Source of the DNA: Caenimonas koreensis DSM 17982
GTDB taxonomy: Bacteria; Pseudomonadota; Gammaproteobacteria; Burkholderiales; Burkholderiaceae_C
DNA: 64,000 nt
Assembly: GCF_009646335.1 (NCBI RefSeq)
Contig: NZ_WJBU01000009.1
Location: 62,001-126,000 of the forward strand
Reading direction: 5' to 3'
The notes beneath the pieces were generated by a model that saw nothing but the letters and a program-made list of their open reading frames with translations, was not told the origin of the DNA and searched no databases. Position numbers and translations under genes: made by a program. Shown in pieces: positions 1 through 10,205 of this stretch. Each line of letters starts with the position of its first letter. Positions within the stretch are counted from its first letter, which is position 1.

Positions 1-1900
1 CGCGCACGTCGAGCGAGATCAGGTCGATGTCGCCGAGCTTGACGCGAAGGTGCGCGCCGCGTGGTGCATCGCCCGCGCCCATCACGGGCAGCACGAGCGG
101 CAGGTCGTCCGCGCGCACCATGCCTTCCTTGAACAGCGTGCCCGTGATTTCGGTGATGCCGTTCTGCAGCAGGTACTTCAGCGTCCAGAAGCGCTCCATG
201 CCGCCCTGGTAGCCGTTGTAGGCGCTGTAGGCTGAATCGAATGCGGAGATCACCGAGAACAGTTCCGCATCTTTCGGCTTGAAGGGCGCGGCCAGCGCCG
301 CGGTGCGGCCATGGCGCGCCACGGCAATGATCTGCCACTGGTTGACCAGATCGGTGTAGCGGCGCAGGGGGGAGGTGCTCCACGCATAGCTTTTCACACC
401 GATGCCCGCGTGCGGCAGCGCCTTGGTGCCCATGCGCACCTTCACACCCGGCGCAAGGCTGGCCTGGCTGCGATAGATGCCCGGCACGCCGTGATCGGCC
501 AGCCAGCTGCCCCAGGTGCTGTTGGCCAGAATCATCGCTTCCGAGACGATCAGGTCCAGCGGCGCGCCGCGGCGGCGCACGCTGATCTGCACTTGCTCGT
601 CGCCCTGTGGCTCTGTGCCATCGTGATCGGCCAGGCGGAAGTTGTAGTCGGGCCGGTTGAAGTTCTCGGGCTTGCCACGTGCGATCTCGCGCAGCGACTT
701 CAGGTAGCGCGCGAGCCGGAACAGGAATGACATCGGCCCATGCAAGCCTTCCATCGGCAAGCGTGCGTCGGCGGGCGGGTCGGTGGCGAGCAACCAGTCT
801 TCGGTGATGACTTCATCGAGCTGGTCGTGGCGCAGGTTGGCTGCAATCGGCACGCGTTCGAGCTTTGTTTCGCTCGACATGAAGCTGAGCGTGGTTTCGT
901 CGAAGGTGACGTACAGCGAGACGGCGGGGCAGTCGCGCCCTTCCTGCAGCGTGTAGGCCTCGACCACGTCGTTGGGCAGCATCGTGATCTTGTAGCCCGG
1001 CATGTACACGGTGGACAGGCGTTGCCGTGCCACTGCGTCCACGGGTGACGACGGCAGCAGTGCCAGCCCCGGCGCTGCGATGTGGATGCCGACAGTGACG
1101 GTGCCTGTGCCCAGGCCCTGCACGGAGAGGGCGTCGTCTATTTCAGTGGTGCTGGAGTCGTCGATCGAAAAGGCCTTCACCGGGGCCACCGGCAGGTCGT
1201 CCACGATAGGCGGTGCCTGCAGCGGCGGGAAGGCCGTGCCTTTGGGGAAGTTGTCGAACAAAAAGCGCTGCCAGTGGAACTGGTAGGGCGATGAGATGGC
1301 GCCCGAGCGCTGCAGCAAATCGAGCGGCGCGGTTTGCGTGGCACGCGAGGCGTCCACCACGGCCTTGTATTCGGGCGCGTTCTTGTCGGGCTTGAACAGG
1401 ATCTTGAACAGCTGCTCGCGGATAGGTTGCGGGCACTGGCCGGCTGCGAGTTCGCTCGCCCACTGCGCGATCTGTGCCTGGATCTGCTTTTTCTTTTCGA
1501 TGGCGGCCAGTGCCTGCTGCACGATGTCAGCGGCGGCCTTGCGAAAGCGCCCCTTGCCTGCGCGGCGAAAGTAATGCGGCGCCTCGAACAGGCGAAACAG
1601 CATGGCCGTCTGCTGCGTGAGCGTGGCTTTGTCGCTGAAGTAGTCGCGCGCCAGGTCGGCGAAGCCAAACTCTTCATCGGGTGCGAATTCCCAGGCCATT
1701 TCCAGCTCGATCGATTCAGCCAGCGCCTGCGATTCACGGATCAGGTCGGCGGGCGAGGGCTTTTCGAACTTCAACAGGATGTTGGCCGCCTTGACTTTGA
1801 CGCGCTTGCCACTGTCGAGCTCGACCTGTGCGGACGAATCCGCCTCGCTGAGCACACGTCCGGCCTGAAACTTGCCGGCTTCTTCAAACATTGCGAACAT
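1..1900 (-). CDS. RNase II family (RNB-domain) exoribonuclease, 3' end cut off by the window
   Basis: About 633 codons are visible, read leftward from an ATG at 1898-1900 and running off the left edge. The protein begins MFAMFEEAGKFQAGRVLSEA. It has an N-terminal part of about 230 residues and then an RNB catalytic domain opening with FSIDDSSTTEIDDALS, the Asp-rich metal-binding signature of RNase II/RNase R. Members degrade single-stranded RNA 3'-to-5' in the cytoplasm. The variant spelling of the motif resembles the divergent RNB proteins of Betaproteobacteria and plants rather than E. coli RNase II. There is no Shine-Dalgarno sequence; a GACAAT hexamer lies 7 nt before the ATG, so the message may be leaderless. 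The C-terminus, including any S1 domain, lies outside the window. Confidence 0.85.
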   Translation of the reverse strand, partial: MFAMFEEAGKFQAGRVLSEADSSAQVELDSGKRVKVKAANILLKFEKPSPADLIRESQALAESIELEMAWEFAPDEEFGFADLARDYFSDKATLTQQTAMLFRLFEAPHYFRRAGKGRFRKAAADIVQQALAAIEKKKQIQAQIAQWASELAAGQCPQPIREQLFKILFKPDKNAPEYKAVVDASRATQTAPLDLLQRSGAISSPYQFHWQRFLFDNFPKGTAFPPLQAPPIVDDLPVAPVKAFSIDDSSTTEIDDALSVQGLGTGTVTVGIHIAAPGLALLPSSPVDAVARQRLSTVYMPGYKITMLPNDVVEAYTLQEGRDCPAVSLYVTFDETTLSFMSSETKLERVPIAANLRHDQLDEVITEDWLLATDPPADARLPMEGLHGPMSFLFRLARYLKSLREIARGKPENFNRPDYNFRLADHDGTEPQGDEQVQISVRRRGAPLDLIVSEAMILANSTWGSWLADHGVPGIYRSQASLAPGVKVRMGTKALPHAGIGVKSYAWSTSPLRRYTDLVNQWQIIAVARHGRTAALAAPFKPKDAELFSVISAFDSAYSAYNGYQGGMERFWTLKYLLQNGITEITGTLFKEGMVRADDLPLVLPVMGAGDAPRGAHLRVKLGDIDLISLDVR

Positions 1901-1907
1901 GGGCGCG

Positions 1908-1913
1908 ATTGTC
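1908..1913 (-). promoter_or_regulatory. Possible -10 box of the RNB nuclease gene, 7 nt before its ATG
   Basis: On the minus strand GACAAT is followed by CGCGCCC and then the ATG. It matches TATAAT at 4 of 6 positions, and no convincing -35 is seen. The spacing would place transcription start at the ATG itself. Confidence 0.25.
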
Positions 1914-1938
1914 CCATGCGGGGTTTGGGCGGCTTCAG

Positions 1939-2532
1939 CTAGGCAAGACCCAGGAAGCCGAGGGCATCATCCATGTCATCGTCAAACTCACTCAAGGCGT
2001 GGTCGCTGCCTTCCAGCAGCTTGATGTGTGCCCCCGGATACCGCCCCGTCATCTCGCGCCAGTCCAGCACCTCGTCGCCTTTGGCGATCACGGCAAAGTA
2101 GCGGTCGGGGTGTGCGAGCGTGCCGGTATCCAGCGCGCGCAGCTCGTCGATGAAGCGCGGCTCAAAGAAAAATCGCTCTCCGGCGTCATGCCATGACGTT
2201 TGTTCGCCGATGTACTTGGCCAAATCACGCGCCGGATACACCGCCGGGTTGAGCAGCACGGCGCGGCAGCCCCTGCGCTCGGCAATGCAGGTGGCATAGA
2301 AGCCGCCTGACGACGAGCCCATCACGCCCATGGTTTCAGTAGGCCACGCCGCCGTGCCAGCTTCGATCAGCTTCATGGCAGCAGCAGGCGAGTGTGGCAG
2401 CTGCGGGCACCACCACGTCACCTCGGGGTGGTGTGCTTGCATCCACGCGGCGACCTTGCGCGCCTTGGTGGATTGCGGCGATGAGCGAAAGCCGTGCAGA
2501 TAGAGCAGATGAGTGGTGGGCGCGGCGGGCAT
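1939..2532 (-). CDS. yqiA: YqiA/YcfP-family alpha/beta-hydrolase (esterase)
   Basis: This 197-residue protein has the short alpha/beta-hydrolase fold of the YqiA/UPF0227 group. LYLHGFRSSP near residues 10-19 forms the oxyanion region. The nucleophile elbow is G72-S-S74-S-G76, with Ser74 the likely nucleophile. GDEVLDW near residue 150 supplies the acid and GSDHA near residue 178 the catalytic His. The family hydrolyses small acyl esters in the cytoplasm; the natural substrate is unknown. It lies 38 bp downstream of the RNB nuclease gene in the same direction and is divergent from rodA, which starts only 29 bp away. Confidence 0.85.
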   Translation of the reverse strand: MPAAPTTHLLYLHGFRSSPQSTKARKVAAWMQAHHPEVTWWCPQLPHSPAAAMKLIEAGTAAWPTETMGVMGSSSGGFYATCIAERRGCRAVLLNPAVYPARDLAKYIGEQTSWHDAGERFFFEPRFIDELRALDTGTLAHPDRYFAVIAKGDEVLDWREMTGRYPGAHIKLLEGSDHALSEFDDDMDDALGFLGLA

Positions 2533-2548
2533 CGGGCGATGTTCCCAC

Positions 2549-2554
2549 GATAAT
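2549..2554 (+). promoter_or_regulatory. Possible -10 box of rodA, 7 nt before its ATG
   Basis: GATAAT (5 of 6 matches to TATAAT) is separated by TGCGGCC from the rodA ATG at 2562. No Shine-Dalgarno sequence intervenes and no clear -35 is visible. If used, the message starts at or 1 nt before the start codon. Confidence 0.35.
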
Positions 2555-2561
2555 TGCGGCC

Positions 2562-3716
2562 ATGTCCGCTGTATTCGAAAAGCCGTCGTACCTCAGCCGC
2601 GTGGCGCCCATGCTGCATGGCTTCGATGGCCCCCTGGCATTTGCTGTTTTCCTGCTGGCGTGCGCGGGGTTGCTGACGATGTATTCGTCCGGGTTCGACT
2701 ACGGCTCGCGCTTTGTCGATCACGGGCGCAACATGCTGCTGGCCGGGGTCATCATGTTCGTGGTGGCGCAAATACCGCCGCAGCGGCTGCAGACCTTTGC
2801 CGTGCCGCTTTATATGGCCGGCGTGGCGTTGCTGATCGCTGTTGCTGTCTTCGGTATCACCAAAAAAGGCGCACGGCGCTGGCTCAACGTGGGCATCGTC
2901 ATCCAGCCGAGCGAAATCCTGAAGATCGCCATGCCGCTCATGCTGGCTTGGTGGTTCCAGAAGCGCGAAGGCCAGATGCGGCCGCTCGACTTCCTGGTGG
3001 CGGGCTTGCTGCTGATCGTGCCCGTGGGCCTGATCGTGAAGCAGCCTGACTTGGGCACCGCCATCCTGGTCACGGCGGCCGGTTTTGCCGTGATCTTCTT
3101 TGCCGGCCTCTCATGGAAGCTCATCCTGCCGCCACTGATGCTGGGCATCGTCGGCGCGACGTTGATCGTTTTTTTCGAGCCGCAGTTGTGCGCGGACGGT
3201 GTGCGCTGGCCCCTGCTGCATGACTACCAGCAGCAGCGCGTCTGCACCCTGCTGGACCCGAGCAAAGACCCGCTGGGCAAAGGCTTTCACATCATCCAGG
3301 GGATGATCGCCATCGGCTCCGGGGGTGTTCTGGGCAAGGGCTTCATGCAGGGCACGCAGACCCACCTCGAATTCATTCCCGAGCGCACGACTGACTTCAT
3401 CTTTGCCGCGTATTCCGAAGAATTCGGGCTGCTGGGCAACCTGTTCCTGATCTGCGGATTTCTCTTCCTCGTGCTGCGCGGGCTGGGCATTGCGCTGGAA
3501 GCGTCCACGGTGTTTTCGCGGCTGCTGGCCGGCGCCATCACGATGATCTTCTTCACCTACGCCTTCGTGAACATGGGCATGGTGAGCGGCATCCTGCCTG
3601 TGGTGGGCGTGCCGTTGCCTTTCATCAGCTACGGCGGCACCGCCATGGTGACGCTCGGCCTGGGCCTGGGCATCCTGATGTCGATCGCCAAAGCCAAGCG
3701 GCTGGTGCAATCGTGA
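2562..3716 (+). CDS. rodA: RodA, SEDS-family peptidoglycan glycosyltransferase
   Basis: The protein has 384 residues, close to E. coli RodA (370), with about ten hydrophobic segments. RodA polymerises lipid II glycan strands in the inner membrane as part of the elongasome, with PBP2 and MreBCD. Family signatures include LEFIPERTTDFIFAAYSEEF in the large periplasmic loop region and PLPFISYGGTAM near the C-terminus. The start was set at the ATG at 2562 (MSAVFEKPSY), because upstream in-frame codons overlap the divergent esterase gene and lack homologous character. Only 7 bp separate its stop from the next gene, so the two are probably cotranscribed. In many Burkholderiales rodA follows mreBCD and mrdA; those genes are not in the window. 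Confidence 0.93.
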   Translation: MSAVFEKPSYLSRVAPMLHGFDGPLAFAVFLLACAGLLTMYSSGFDYGSRFVDHGRNMLLAGVIMFVVAQIPPQRLQTFAVPLYMAGVALLIAVAVFGITKKGARRWLNVGIVIQPSEILKIAMPLMLAWWFQKREGQMRPLDFLVAGLLLIVPVGLIVKQPDLGTAILVTAAGFAVIFFAGLSWKLILPPLMLGIVGATLIVFFEPQLCADGVRWPLLHDYQQQRVCTLLDPSKDPLGKGFHIIQGMIAIGSGGVLGKGFMQGTQTHLEFIPERTTDFIFAAYSEEFGLLGNLFLICGFLFLVLRGLGIALEASTVFSRLLAGAITMIFFTYAFVNMGMVSGILPVVGVPLPFISYGGTAMVTLGLGLGILMSIAKAKRLVQS

Positions 3717-3723
3717 GGCCAGC

Positions 3724-4596
3724 ATGAAGCGCGTGGCGATGGTCGGCGTGGGCAACATGGGTGGGGCCATGTGCCAGCGCCTGCTGGAGCAGCGCTGGCC
3801 GGTGCAGATCTTCGATATCGACAGCGCAAAGATGGCCGCGCTGCAGGCGCACGGCGCGGTGCCGTGTGCCGACGCAGCGCACGCTACTGACGGCTGCGAC
3901 GTGCTGATCGTCTGCGTGGTCGACGCTGCGCAAACGCAAGAGGTGCTGTTTGGCCCGCGTGGCGCGGCAGCAGCGATGGGCGCGGGCCAGGTGGTGGTGC
4001 TGTGCCCGACGATTTCACCGGCCGATGTCGAAGGTTTTGCCGCCCGGCTGGCCGAGCGCGGCGTTGCCGTGATCGACGCGCCCATGTCCGGCGGCCCCGT
4101 GCGGGCGCGCGAAGGCACGATGAGCCTCATGGTCGCGTGCGACCACGCTGTGTTCGATGAACACAGCGCGATGCTCAATGTCCTGAGTGGCCACATTTTC
4201 CGCATCAGCGAAAAGCCCGGCGACGGCGCGCGGACCAAGCTGGTGAATAACCTGCTCGCCGGCATCAACCTCGCAGGTGCCGCTGAAGCCATGGCGATGG
4301 CGCAGCGGCTGGGGCTTGACCTGGCCAGGACGCTGGCGGTGATCGAGCAGTCGAGTGCCCAAAGCTGGATAGGCTCGGACCGGATGAAGCGGGCCATTGC
4401 CGGCGACTATGAGCCGCGCGCCCACGTGACGCTGCTGCAAAAGGACACCCGGCTGGCCGTCGAAGCGGCGGCTGCCGCGGGTTTTAGCTGCACGCTCGGG
4501 CCGGTTGCCCGTGACGTGTTCGAATCCGCCACGCGGGCGGGCCTGGGTGGCCTGGATGACGCAGCACTCTTCCGTTTTTTTACAGCCCGGCGTTAA
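3724..4596 (+). CDS. 3-hydroxyisobutyrate dehydrogenase-family NAD(P)-dependent oxidoreductase
   Basis: This 290-residue protein is a beta-hydroxyacid dehydrogenase. Its N-terminal Rossmann loop is GVGNMGGAM (residues 8-16), followed by the substrate motif DAPMSGGPVRAREGTMS. The catalytic lysine is Lys172 in TKLVNNLLAG. The family oxidises 3-hydroxyisobutyrate or D-glycerate, or reduces tartronate semialdehyde, and the sequence alone does not decide which. Valine catabolism is possible, since icmF is also in the window, but the gene sits between rodA and a signalling gene. It starts 7 bp after rodA and ends 10 bp before the next gene. Confidence 0.85.
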   Translation: MKRVAMVGVGNMGGAMCQRLLEQRWPVQIFDIDSAKMAALQAHGAVPCADAAHATDGCDVLIVCVVDAAQTQEVLFGPRGAAAAMGAGQVVVLCPTISPADVEGFAARLAERGVAVIDAPMSGGPVRAREGTMSLMVACDHAVFDEHSAMLNVLSGHIFRISEKPGDGARTKLVNNLLAGINLAGAAEAMAMAQRLGLDLARTLAVIEQSSAQSWIGSDRMKRAIAGDYEPRAHVTLLQKDTRLAVEAAAAAGFSCTLGPVARDVFESATRAGLGGLDDAALFRFFTARR

Positions 4597-4606
4597 GCTG
4601 TAGCCC

Positions 4607-6667
<2,061 letters not shown>

Positions 6668-6715
6668 CGGCTTTCGGGCGATGCCCGCGCTGCCACAGTG
6701 GCGTGCCGCCACGCC

Positions 6716-6721
6716 TAGAAT
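6716..6721 (+). promoter_or_regulatory. Possible -10 box of tldD, 6 nt before its ATG
   Basis: TAGAAT (5 of 6 matches) is followed by GTCCCG and the tldD ATG at 6728. No Shine-Dalgarno sequence is present, which suggests a leaderless message. Confidence 0.35.
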
Positions 6722-6727
6722 GTCCCG

Positions 6728-8188
6728 ATGATTTCACGCGAACCCACGATCGAGCGCCTGGCCACGGCGCGGCACCTGCTTCTCGAGCCGTTCGGCCTCG
6801 ACGAAAGCCACTTGATGAAAGCGCTGGCCGAGATCACCGCCCGCAAGGTTGACGACGCCGATCTTTACTTCCAGTACACCCGCAGCGAAGGCTGGAGCCT
6901 GGAAGAGGGCATCGTCAAGACAGGCAGCTTCAGCATCGACCAGGGGGTCGGCGTGCGGGCCGTGAGCGGCGAGAAGACGGCGTTCGCTTACTCGGACGAC
7001 ATCTCGCTGGCCTCGTTGCTGGACGCAGCGCGTACTGTGCGCACCATTGCGTCGGCCGGTGCGACCGGCAAGAGCCGCGTTGGCACGAAGAAGATTGCGG
7101 GCGCGCGGGCGTTGTACAACGGGCTCGACCCGATTTCCTCGCTCGACAGTGCATCCAAAGTGAAGCTGCTCGAGCGCTGCGAAAAGATGGCGCGCGCCAA
7201 AGACCCGCGCATTGTGCAAGTGATGGCGGGCCTGGCTGCCGAGTACGACGTGGTCATGGTCGCGCGCGCCGATGGAACCATCGCCGCTGACATTCGCCCG
7301 CTGGTGCGGCTGTCGGTGACCGTGATCGCCGAACAGAAGGGCCGCCGCGAAACAGCGTCGGCCGGCGGGGGCGGCCGCTTCGGCATGGCCTTCTTCACCG
7401 ATGAGCAGGTCGAGTCGTATGTGCACGAGGCGGTTCACACGGCCCTGACCAACCTCGATTCGCGGCCGGCGCCTGCCGGTGAAATGACGGTGGTGCTCGG
7501 GCCGGGCTGGCCCGGCATCCTGCTGCACGAGGCGATTGGCCACGGGCTCGAAGGCGACTTCAACCGCAAGGGCTCCAGTGCTTTCTCGGGCCGCGTCGGA
7601 CAGCGTGTGGCCGCCAAGGGCGTCACGGTGCTTGACGACGGCACGATCGCCGATCGCCGCGGCTCGCTCAACGTCGATGACGAAGGCAATGCGACAGAGC
7701 GCACGGTGCTGATCGAAGACGGCATCCTGCGCGGCTACATCCAGGACTCGATGAATGCGCGCCTGATGGGGGTCGCGCCCACAGGCAACGGCCGCCGCGA
7801 GAGCTATGCGCATGTGCCGATGCCGCGCATGACCAACACCTACATGCTCGGTGGGAACACGCCGCCCGAAGAGATCATCGCCAGCATCGACAAGGGCATT
7901 TACGCCGCGAACTTCGCAGGCGGCCAGGTGGACATCACCTCCGGCAAGTTCGTGTTCTCTGCAGCCCAGGCTTTCTGGGTCGAGAAGGGCAAGATCCTGT
8001 ATCCCGTCAAGGGCGCGACCATTGTGGGCAATGGCCCTGATGCCCTGACGCGCGTGACCATGATCGGCAACGACATGAAGCTCGACAGCGGTGTGGGCAC
8101 CTGCGGCAAGGAAGGCCAGAGCGTGCCGGTGGGGGTGGGGCAACCCACCTTGCGCATCGACGGCCTGACAGTCGGCGGTACCGCCTAG
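6728..8188 (+). CDS. tldD: TldD, metalloprotease subunit
   Basis: The protein has 486 residues, the usual length of TldD (E. coli 481). TldD pairs with TldE (PmbA) to form a cytoplasmic zinc protease that trims unfolded peptides, and that matures microcin B17 and degrades CcdA in E. coli. The metal-binding HExxxH motif is H267-E-A-I-G-H272 followed by GLEGDFNRKGSS, and a conserved Cys lies in GVGTCGKEGQ near residue 458. PmbA/TldE is not encoded in the window. The start has no Shine-Dalgarno sequence and probably yields a leaderless transcript. Confidence 0.95.
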   Translation: MISREPTIERLATARHLLLEPFGLDESHLMKALAEITARKVDDADLYFQYTRSEGWSLEEGIVKTGSFSIDQGVGVRAVSGEKTAFAYSDDISLASLLDAARTVRTIASAGATGKSRVGTKKIAGARALYNGLDPISSLDSASKVKLLERCEKMARAKDPRIVQVMAGLAAEYDVVMVARADGTIAADIRPLVRLSVTVIAEQKGRRETASAGGGGRFGMAFFTDEQVESYVHEAVHTALTNLDSRPAPAGEMTVVLGPGWPGILLHEAIGHGLEGDFNRKGSSAFSGRVGQRVAAKGVTVLDDGTIADRRGSLNVDDEGNATERTVLIEDGILRGYIQDSMNARLMGVAPTGNGRRESYAHVPMPRMTNTYMLGGNTPPEEIIASIDKGIYAANFAGGQVDITSGKFVFSAAQAFWVEKGKILYPVKGATIVGNGPDALTRVTMIGNDMKLDSGVGTCGKEGQSVPVGVGQPTLRIDGLTVGGTA

Positions 8189-8227
8189 CCGCGCAGCCAC
8201 TTAGCGCGAATTGGGACAGGAGCAACT

Positions 8228-8794
8228 GTGTCGACACCATCGCGCCTGCGTCTCGATCCTTCCACGAACCTGCCGAGCATTCACTCGTTTGGCGAGCTCA
8301 GCAACTTCCTGCGCGGCGCGGTCGCTGATGAAGACAGCCGCGTGGTCTCGGAGAGCATGGCGCAGCTGTCGCTGCACATTGAGGCGATCATTGCGCAGCT
8401 GCGCATCAGCCGCATGCGTACCAACGTGGCGCCGATGCTGGTGGACATGCTGTCGGTGCTGCGGGCGCATCGCACACTGGTTGTCAAACTGCCGCTTGCC
8501 TGGCGCGGCCTCTACGAGTACGCCGCCTACCTGCAGGCATTGAACAACTTCCGCGTGCTGATCGGCCAGTGGCTGCTCGATGGCGGGCCCCGCAGCGTCG
8601 ACCTGCTGCTGACGGCCGAAGACTTCGAGCTGGTCGCGTGGCGCACCCTCGGCGAGGGCATGCTGATGATCGACATGTATGACCAGTGGCGCCGCGGCGA
8701 GCCAGCCGAGACGCAGCCGCCTTCGGACCTGGGCCCGCTGGAAGAGCCCCAGCTCGAGCGGGCGCTGCAGTGGTGGAAGAAGCTGCGGCTGTAG
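8228..8794 (+). CDS. Conserved hypothetical protein, 188 residues, helical
   Basis: The start is a GTG at 8228 with a good Shine-Dalgarno sequence (ACAGGAG) 6 nt upstream. I do not recognise the family. The sequence is predicted mostly alpha-helical, with no signal peptide or membrane span. It is rich in Leu and Arg (VSESMAQLSLHIEAIIAQL), and a Trp/Arg-rich stretch near the C-terminus ends LQWWKKLRL. It lies 39 bp after tldD in the same direction and before the aroG attenuator region. Codon usage matches its neighbours, so it is probably a real native gene. Confidence 0.7.
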   Translation: MSTPSRLRLDPSTNLPSIHSFGELSNFLRGAVADEDSRVVSESMAQLSLHIEAIIAQLRISRMRTNVAPMLVDMLSVLRAHRTLVVKLPLAWRGLYEYAAYLQALNNFRVLIGQWLLDGGPRSVDLLLTAEDFELVAWRTLGEGMLMIDMYDQWRRGEPAETQPPSDLGPLEEPQLERALQWWKKLRL

Positions 8795-8797
8795 TAA

Positions 8798-8832
8798 GTG
8801 CGAGCCCATCCTGTAGCCGTGCGAGCCCATCC
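8798..8832 (+). repeat. Tandem pair of 14-bp direct repeats upstream of the aroG leader
   Basis: GTGCGAGCCCATCC occurs at 8798-8811 and again at 8819-8832. The spacing is exactly 21 bp, two helical turns. The pair lies just upstream of the presumed promoter of the aroG leader peptide, so it could be a two-site operator. Simple local duplication is the alternative. Confidence 0.5.
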
Positions 8833-8851
8833 ATGTGATACATTGCCTCTC

Positions 8852-8923
8852 ATGCATTTGGCTTGCGCCTACTTTTTTGGCTTCTTCTGGCATCTCACGC
8901 CCACCGGCGGTCGAGAGAACTGA
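8852..8923 (+). CDS. aroG leader peptide (23 residues) with a Tyr-Phe-Phe-x-Phe-Phe-Trp run
   Basis: A short frame from ATG 8852 to TGA 8921-8923 encodes MHLACAYFFGFFWHLTPTGG followed by R-E-N. Residues 7-13 hold one Tyr, four Phe and one Trp in seven codons, exactly the products of the aromatic pathway begun by the downstream enzyme. The run lies 12 nt before a 10-mer that is repeated in the terminator. No good Shine-Dalgarno sequence precedes it. The peptide itself probably has no function beyond ribosome positioning; its translation is inferred. Confidence 0.8.
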   Translation: MHLACAYFFGFFWHLTPTGGREN

Positions 8924-8988
8924 AGCGTTTCCAACCAGTACGCGAAAGACTCCCACCAAACCGCCGGACACACCGGCGGTTTTTTTTT
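8902..8988 (+). promoter_or_regulatory. Transcription attenuator of aroG (antiterminator and terminator alternatives)
   Basis: The 10-mer CACCGGCGGT occurs twice, at 8902-8911 inside the leader frame and at 8971-8980 as the 3' arm of the terminator. Both can pair with ACCGCCGG at 8960-8967. If the ribosome stalls at the Phe/Trp codons, the upstream copy is free to pair with 8960-8967 and the terminator cannot form. If it reaches the stop codon at 8921, it covers the upstream copy and the terminator forms. This is the classical leader-peptide attenuation layout. Confidence 0.8.
8958..8988 (+). terminator. Intrinsic terminator in the aroG leader
   Basis: The stem pairs AAACCGCCGG (8958-8967) with CCGGCGGTTT (8973-8982) around loop ACACA, followed by a T tract from 8980 to 8988. 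It stands 35 nt before the aroG start codon and is part of the attenuator. Confidence 0.88.
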
Positions 8989-9022
8989 GTCCATCCCTTC
9001 TGTCCATCCGAGAGAGCACACG

Positions 9023-10147
9023 ATGACCACCAAGACCTCGCCCGGCAACACCGCCTGGAATGCGCGCCCCGTCGACAAGACCAGCCTGACCGATGACGAG
9101 CGCATCAAGGAAATCACCGTGCTGCCGCCTCCCGAGCACCTGATCAGGTTCTTCCCGATCCGCAACACAGCCGTGGAGGCGCTGATCACCGCCACGCGGC
9201 GCAACATCCACAACATCATGGCCGGCCAGGACGACCGGCTGCTGGTGGTGATCGGGCCGTGTTCCATCCACGACCCTGCTGCCGCACTCGACTACGCACG
9301 CAGGCTGAAAGTAGTGCGCGACCGCCATTCCGGCACGCTGGAGATCGTGATGCGCGTTTACTTCGAAAAGCCGCGCACCACTGTCGGCTGGAAGGGCCTG
9401 ATCAACGACCCCTACCTCGACGAGAGCTATCGCATCGACGAAGGCCTGCGCATTGCTCGGCAGCTGCTCATCGAGATCAATCGCGCGGGCCTGCCTGCAG
9501 CCAGCGAGTTCCTGGACGTGATCTCGCCGCAATACATTGGTGACCTGATTTCGTGGGGCGCCATCGGCGCACGCACGACCGAGAGCCAGGTTCACCGCGA
9601 ACTGGCTTCGGGGCTGTCGGCGCCGATCGGGTTCAAGAACGGCACGGACGGCAACATCCGTATCGCCACTGACGCGATCCAGGCGGCGGCGCGCGGGCAC
9701 CACTTCCTGTCGGTGCACAAGAACGGCCAGGTGGCGGTGGTGCAGACCAACGGCAACAAGGACTGCCATGTGATCCTGCGCGGCGGCAAAGCGCCGAACT
9801 ACGACGAAGCAAGCGTCGCAGCAGCGTGCCGCGACCTGGAGGCAGCAAAACTGCCCGCCACGTTGATGGTCGACTGCAGCCACGCCAACAGCAGCAAGCA
9901 GCATGAGCGGCAAGTTGAAGTCGCGGCTGAAATTGGCAGGCAAATCGCCAAGGGCTCGCACTCGGTCTTCGGGGTCATGATCGAGAGCCATTTGAGCGGC
10001 GGTGCACAGAAGTTCACACCCGGGCGCGACAACCCCGCGGGCCTTGAGTACGGCAAAAGCATCACCGATGCATGCCTAGGTTGGGATCAATCGCTGGAAG
10101 TGCTCGACATCCTGTCGCAGTCTGTCCTCGCGCGTCGCAGCCTCTGA
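9023..10147 (+). CDS. aroG: 3-deoxy-7-phosphoheptulonate (DAHP) synthase, class I
   Basis: This 374-residue enzyme condenses phosphoenolpyruvate and erythrose 4-phosphate, the first step of aromatic amino acid synthesis, in the cytoplasm. Class I (AroF/G/H) signatures are present: VVIGPCSIHD with the metal and substrate Cys, MRVYFEKPRTTVGWKGLIND, GARTTESQVHRELASG, GFKNGTDG and MVDCSHANSSKQ. The start is the ATG at 9023. Which end product inhibits the enzyme cannot be read from sequence; the leader peptide contains Tyr, Phe and Trp codons. Control by attenuation is strongly suggested by the upstream leader. Confidence 0.94.
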   Translation: MTTKTSPGNTAWNARPVDKTSLTDDERIKEITVLPPPEHLIRFFPIRNTAVEALITATRRNIHNIMAGQDDRLLVVIGPCSIHDPAAALDYARRLKVVRDRHSGTLEIVMRVYFEKPRTTVGWKGLINDPYLDESYRIDEGLRIARQLLIEINRAGLPAASEFLDVISPQYIGDLISWGAIGARTTESQVHRELASGLSAPIGFKNGTDGNIRIATDAIQAAARGHHFLSVHKNGQVAVVQTNGNKDCHVILRGGKAPNYDEASVAAACRDLEAAKLPATLMVDCSHANSSKQHERQVEVAAEIGRQIAKGSHSVFGVMIESHLSGGAQKFTPGRDNPAGLEYGKSITDACLGWDQSLEVLDILSQSVLARRSL

Positions 10148-10205
10148 ACTATTTGGGCCCTGCCCGTGTCAGTGGGTATTTACCTTTGGTAACAGCGCAT
10201 CTATA

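Noticed and set aside
2394..2561. Longer N-terminus for RodA from an upstream ATG
   Set aside because: The additional 56 codons overlap the divergent esterase gene and are polar, unlike the RodA N-terminus; ATG 2562 gives the family start and length.
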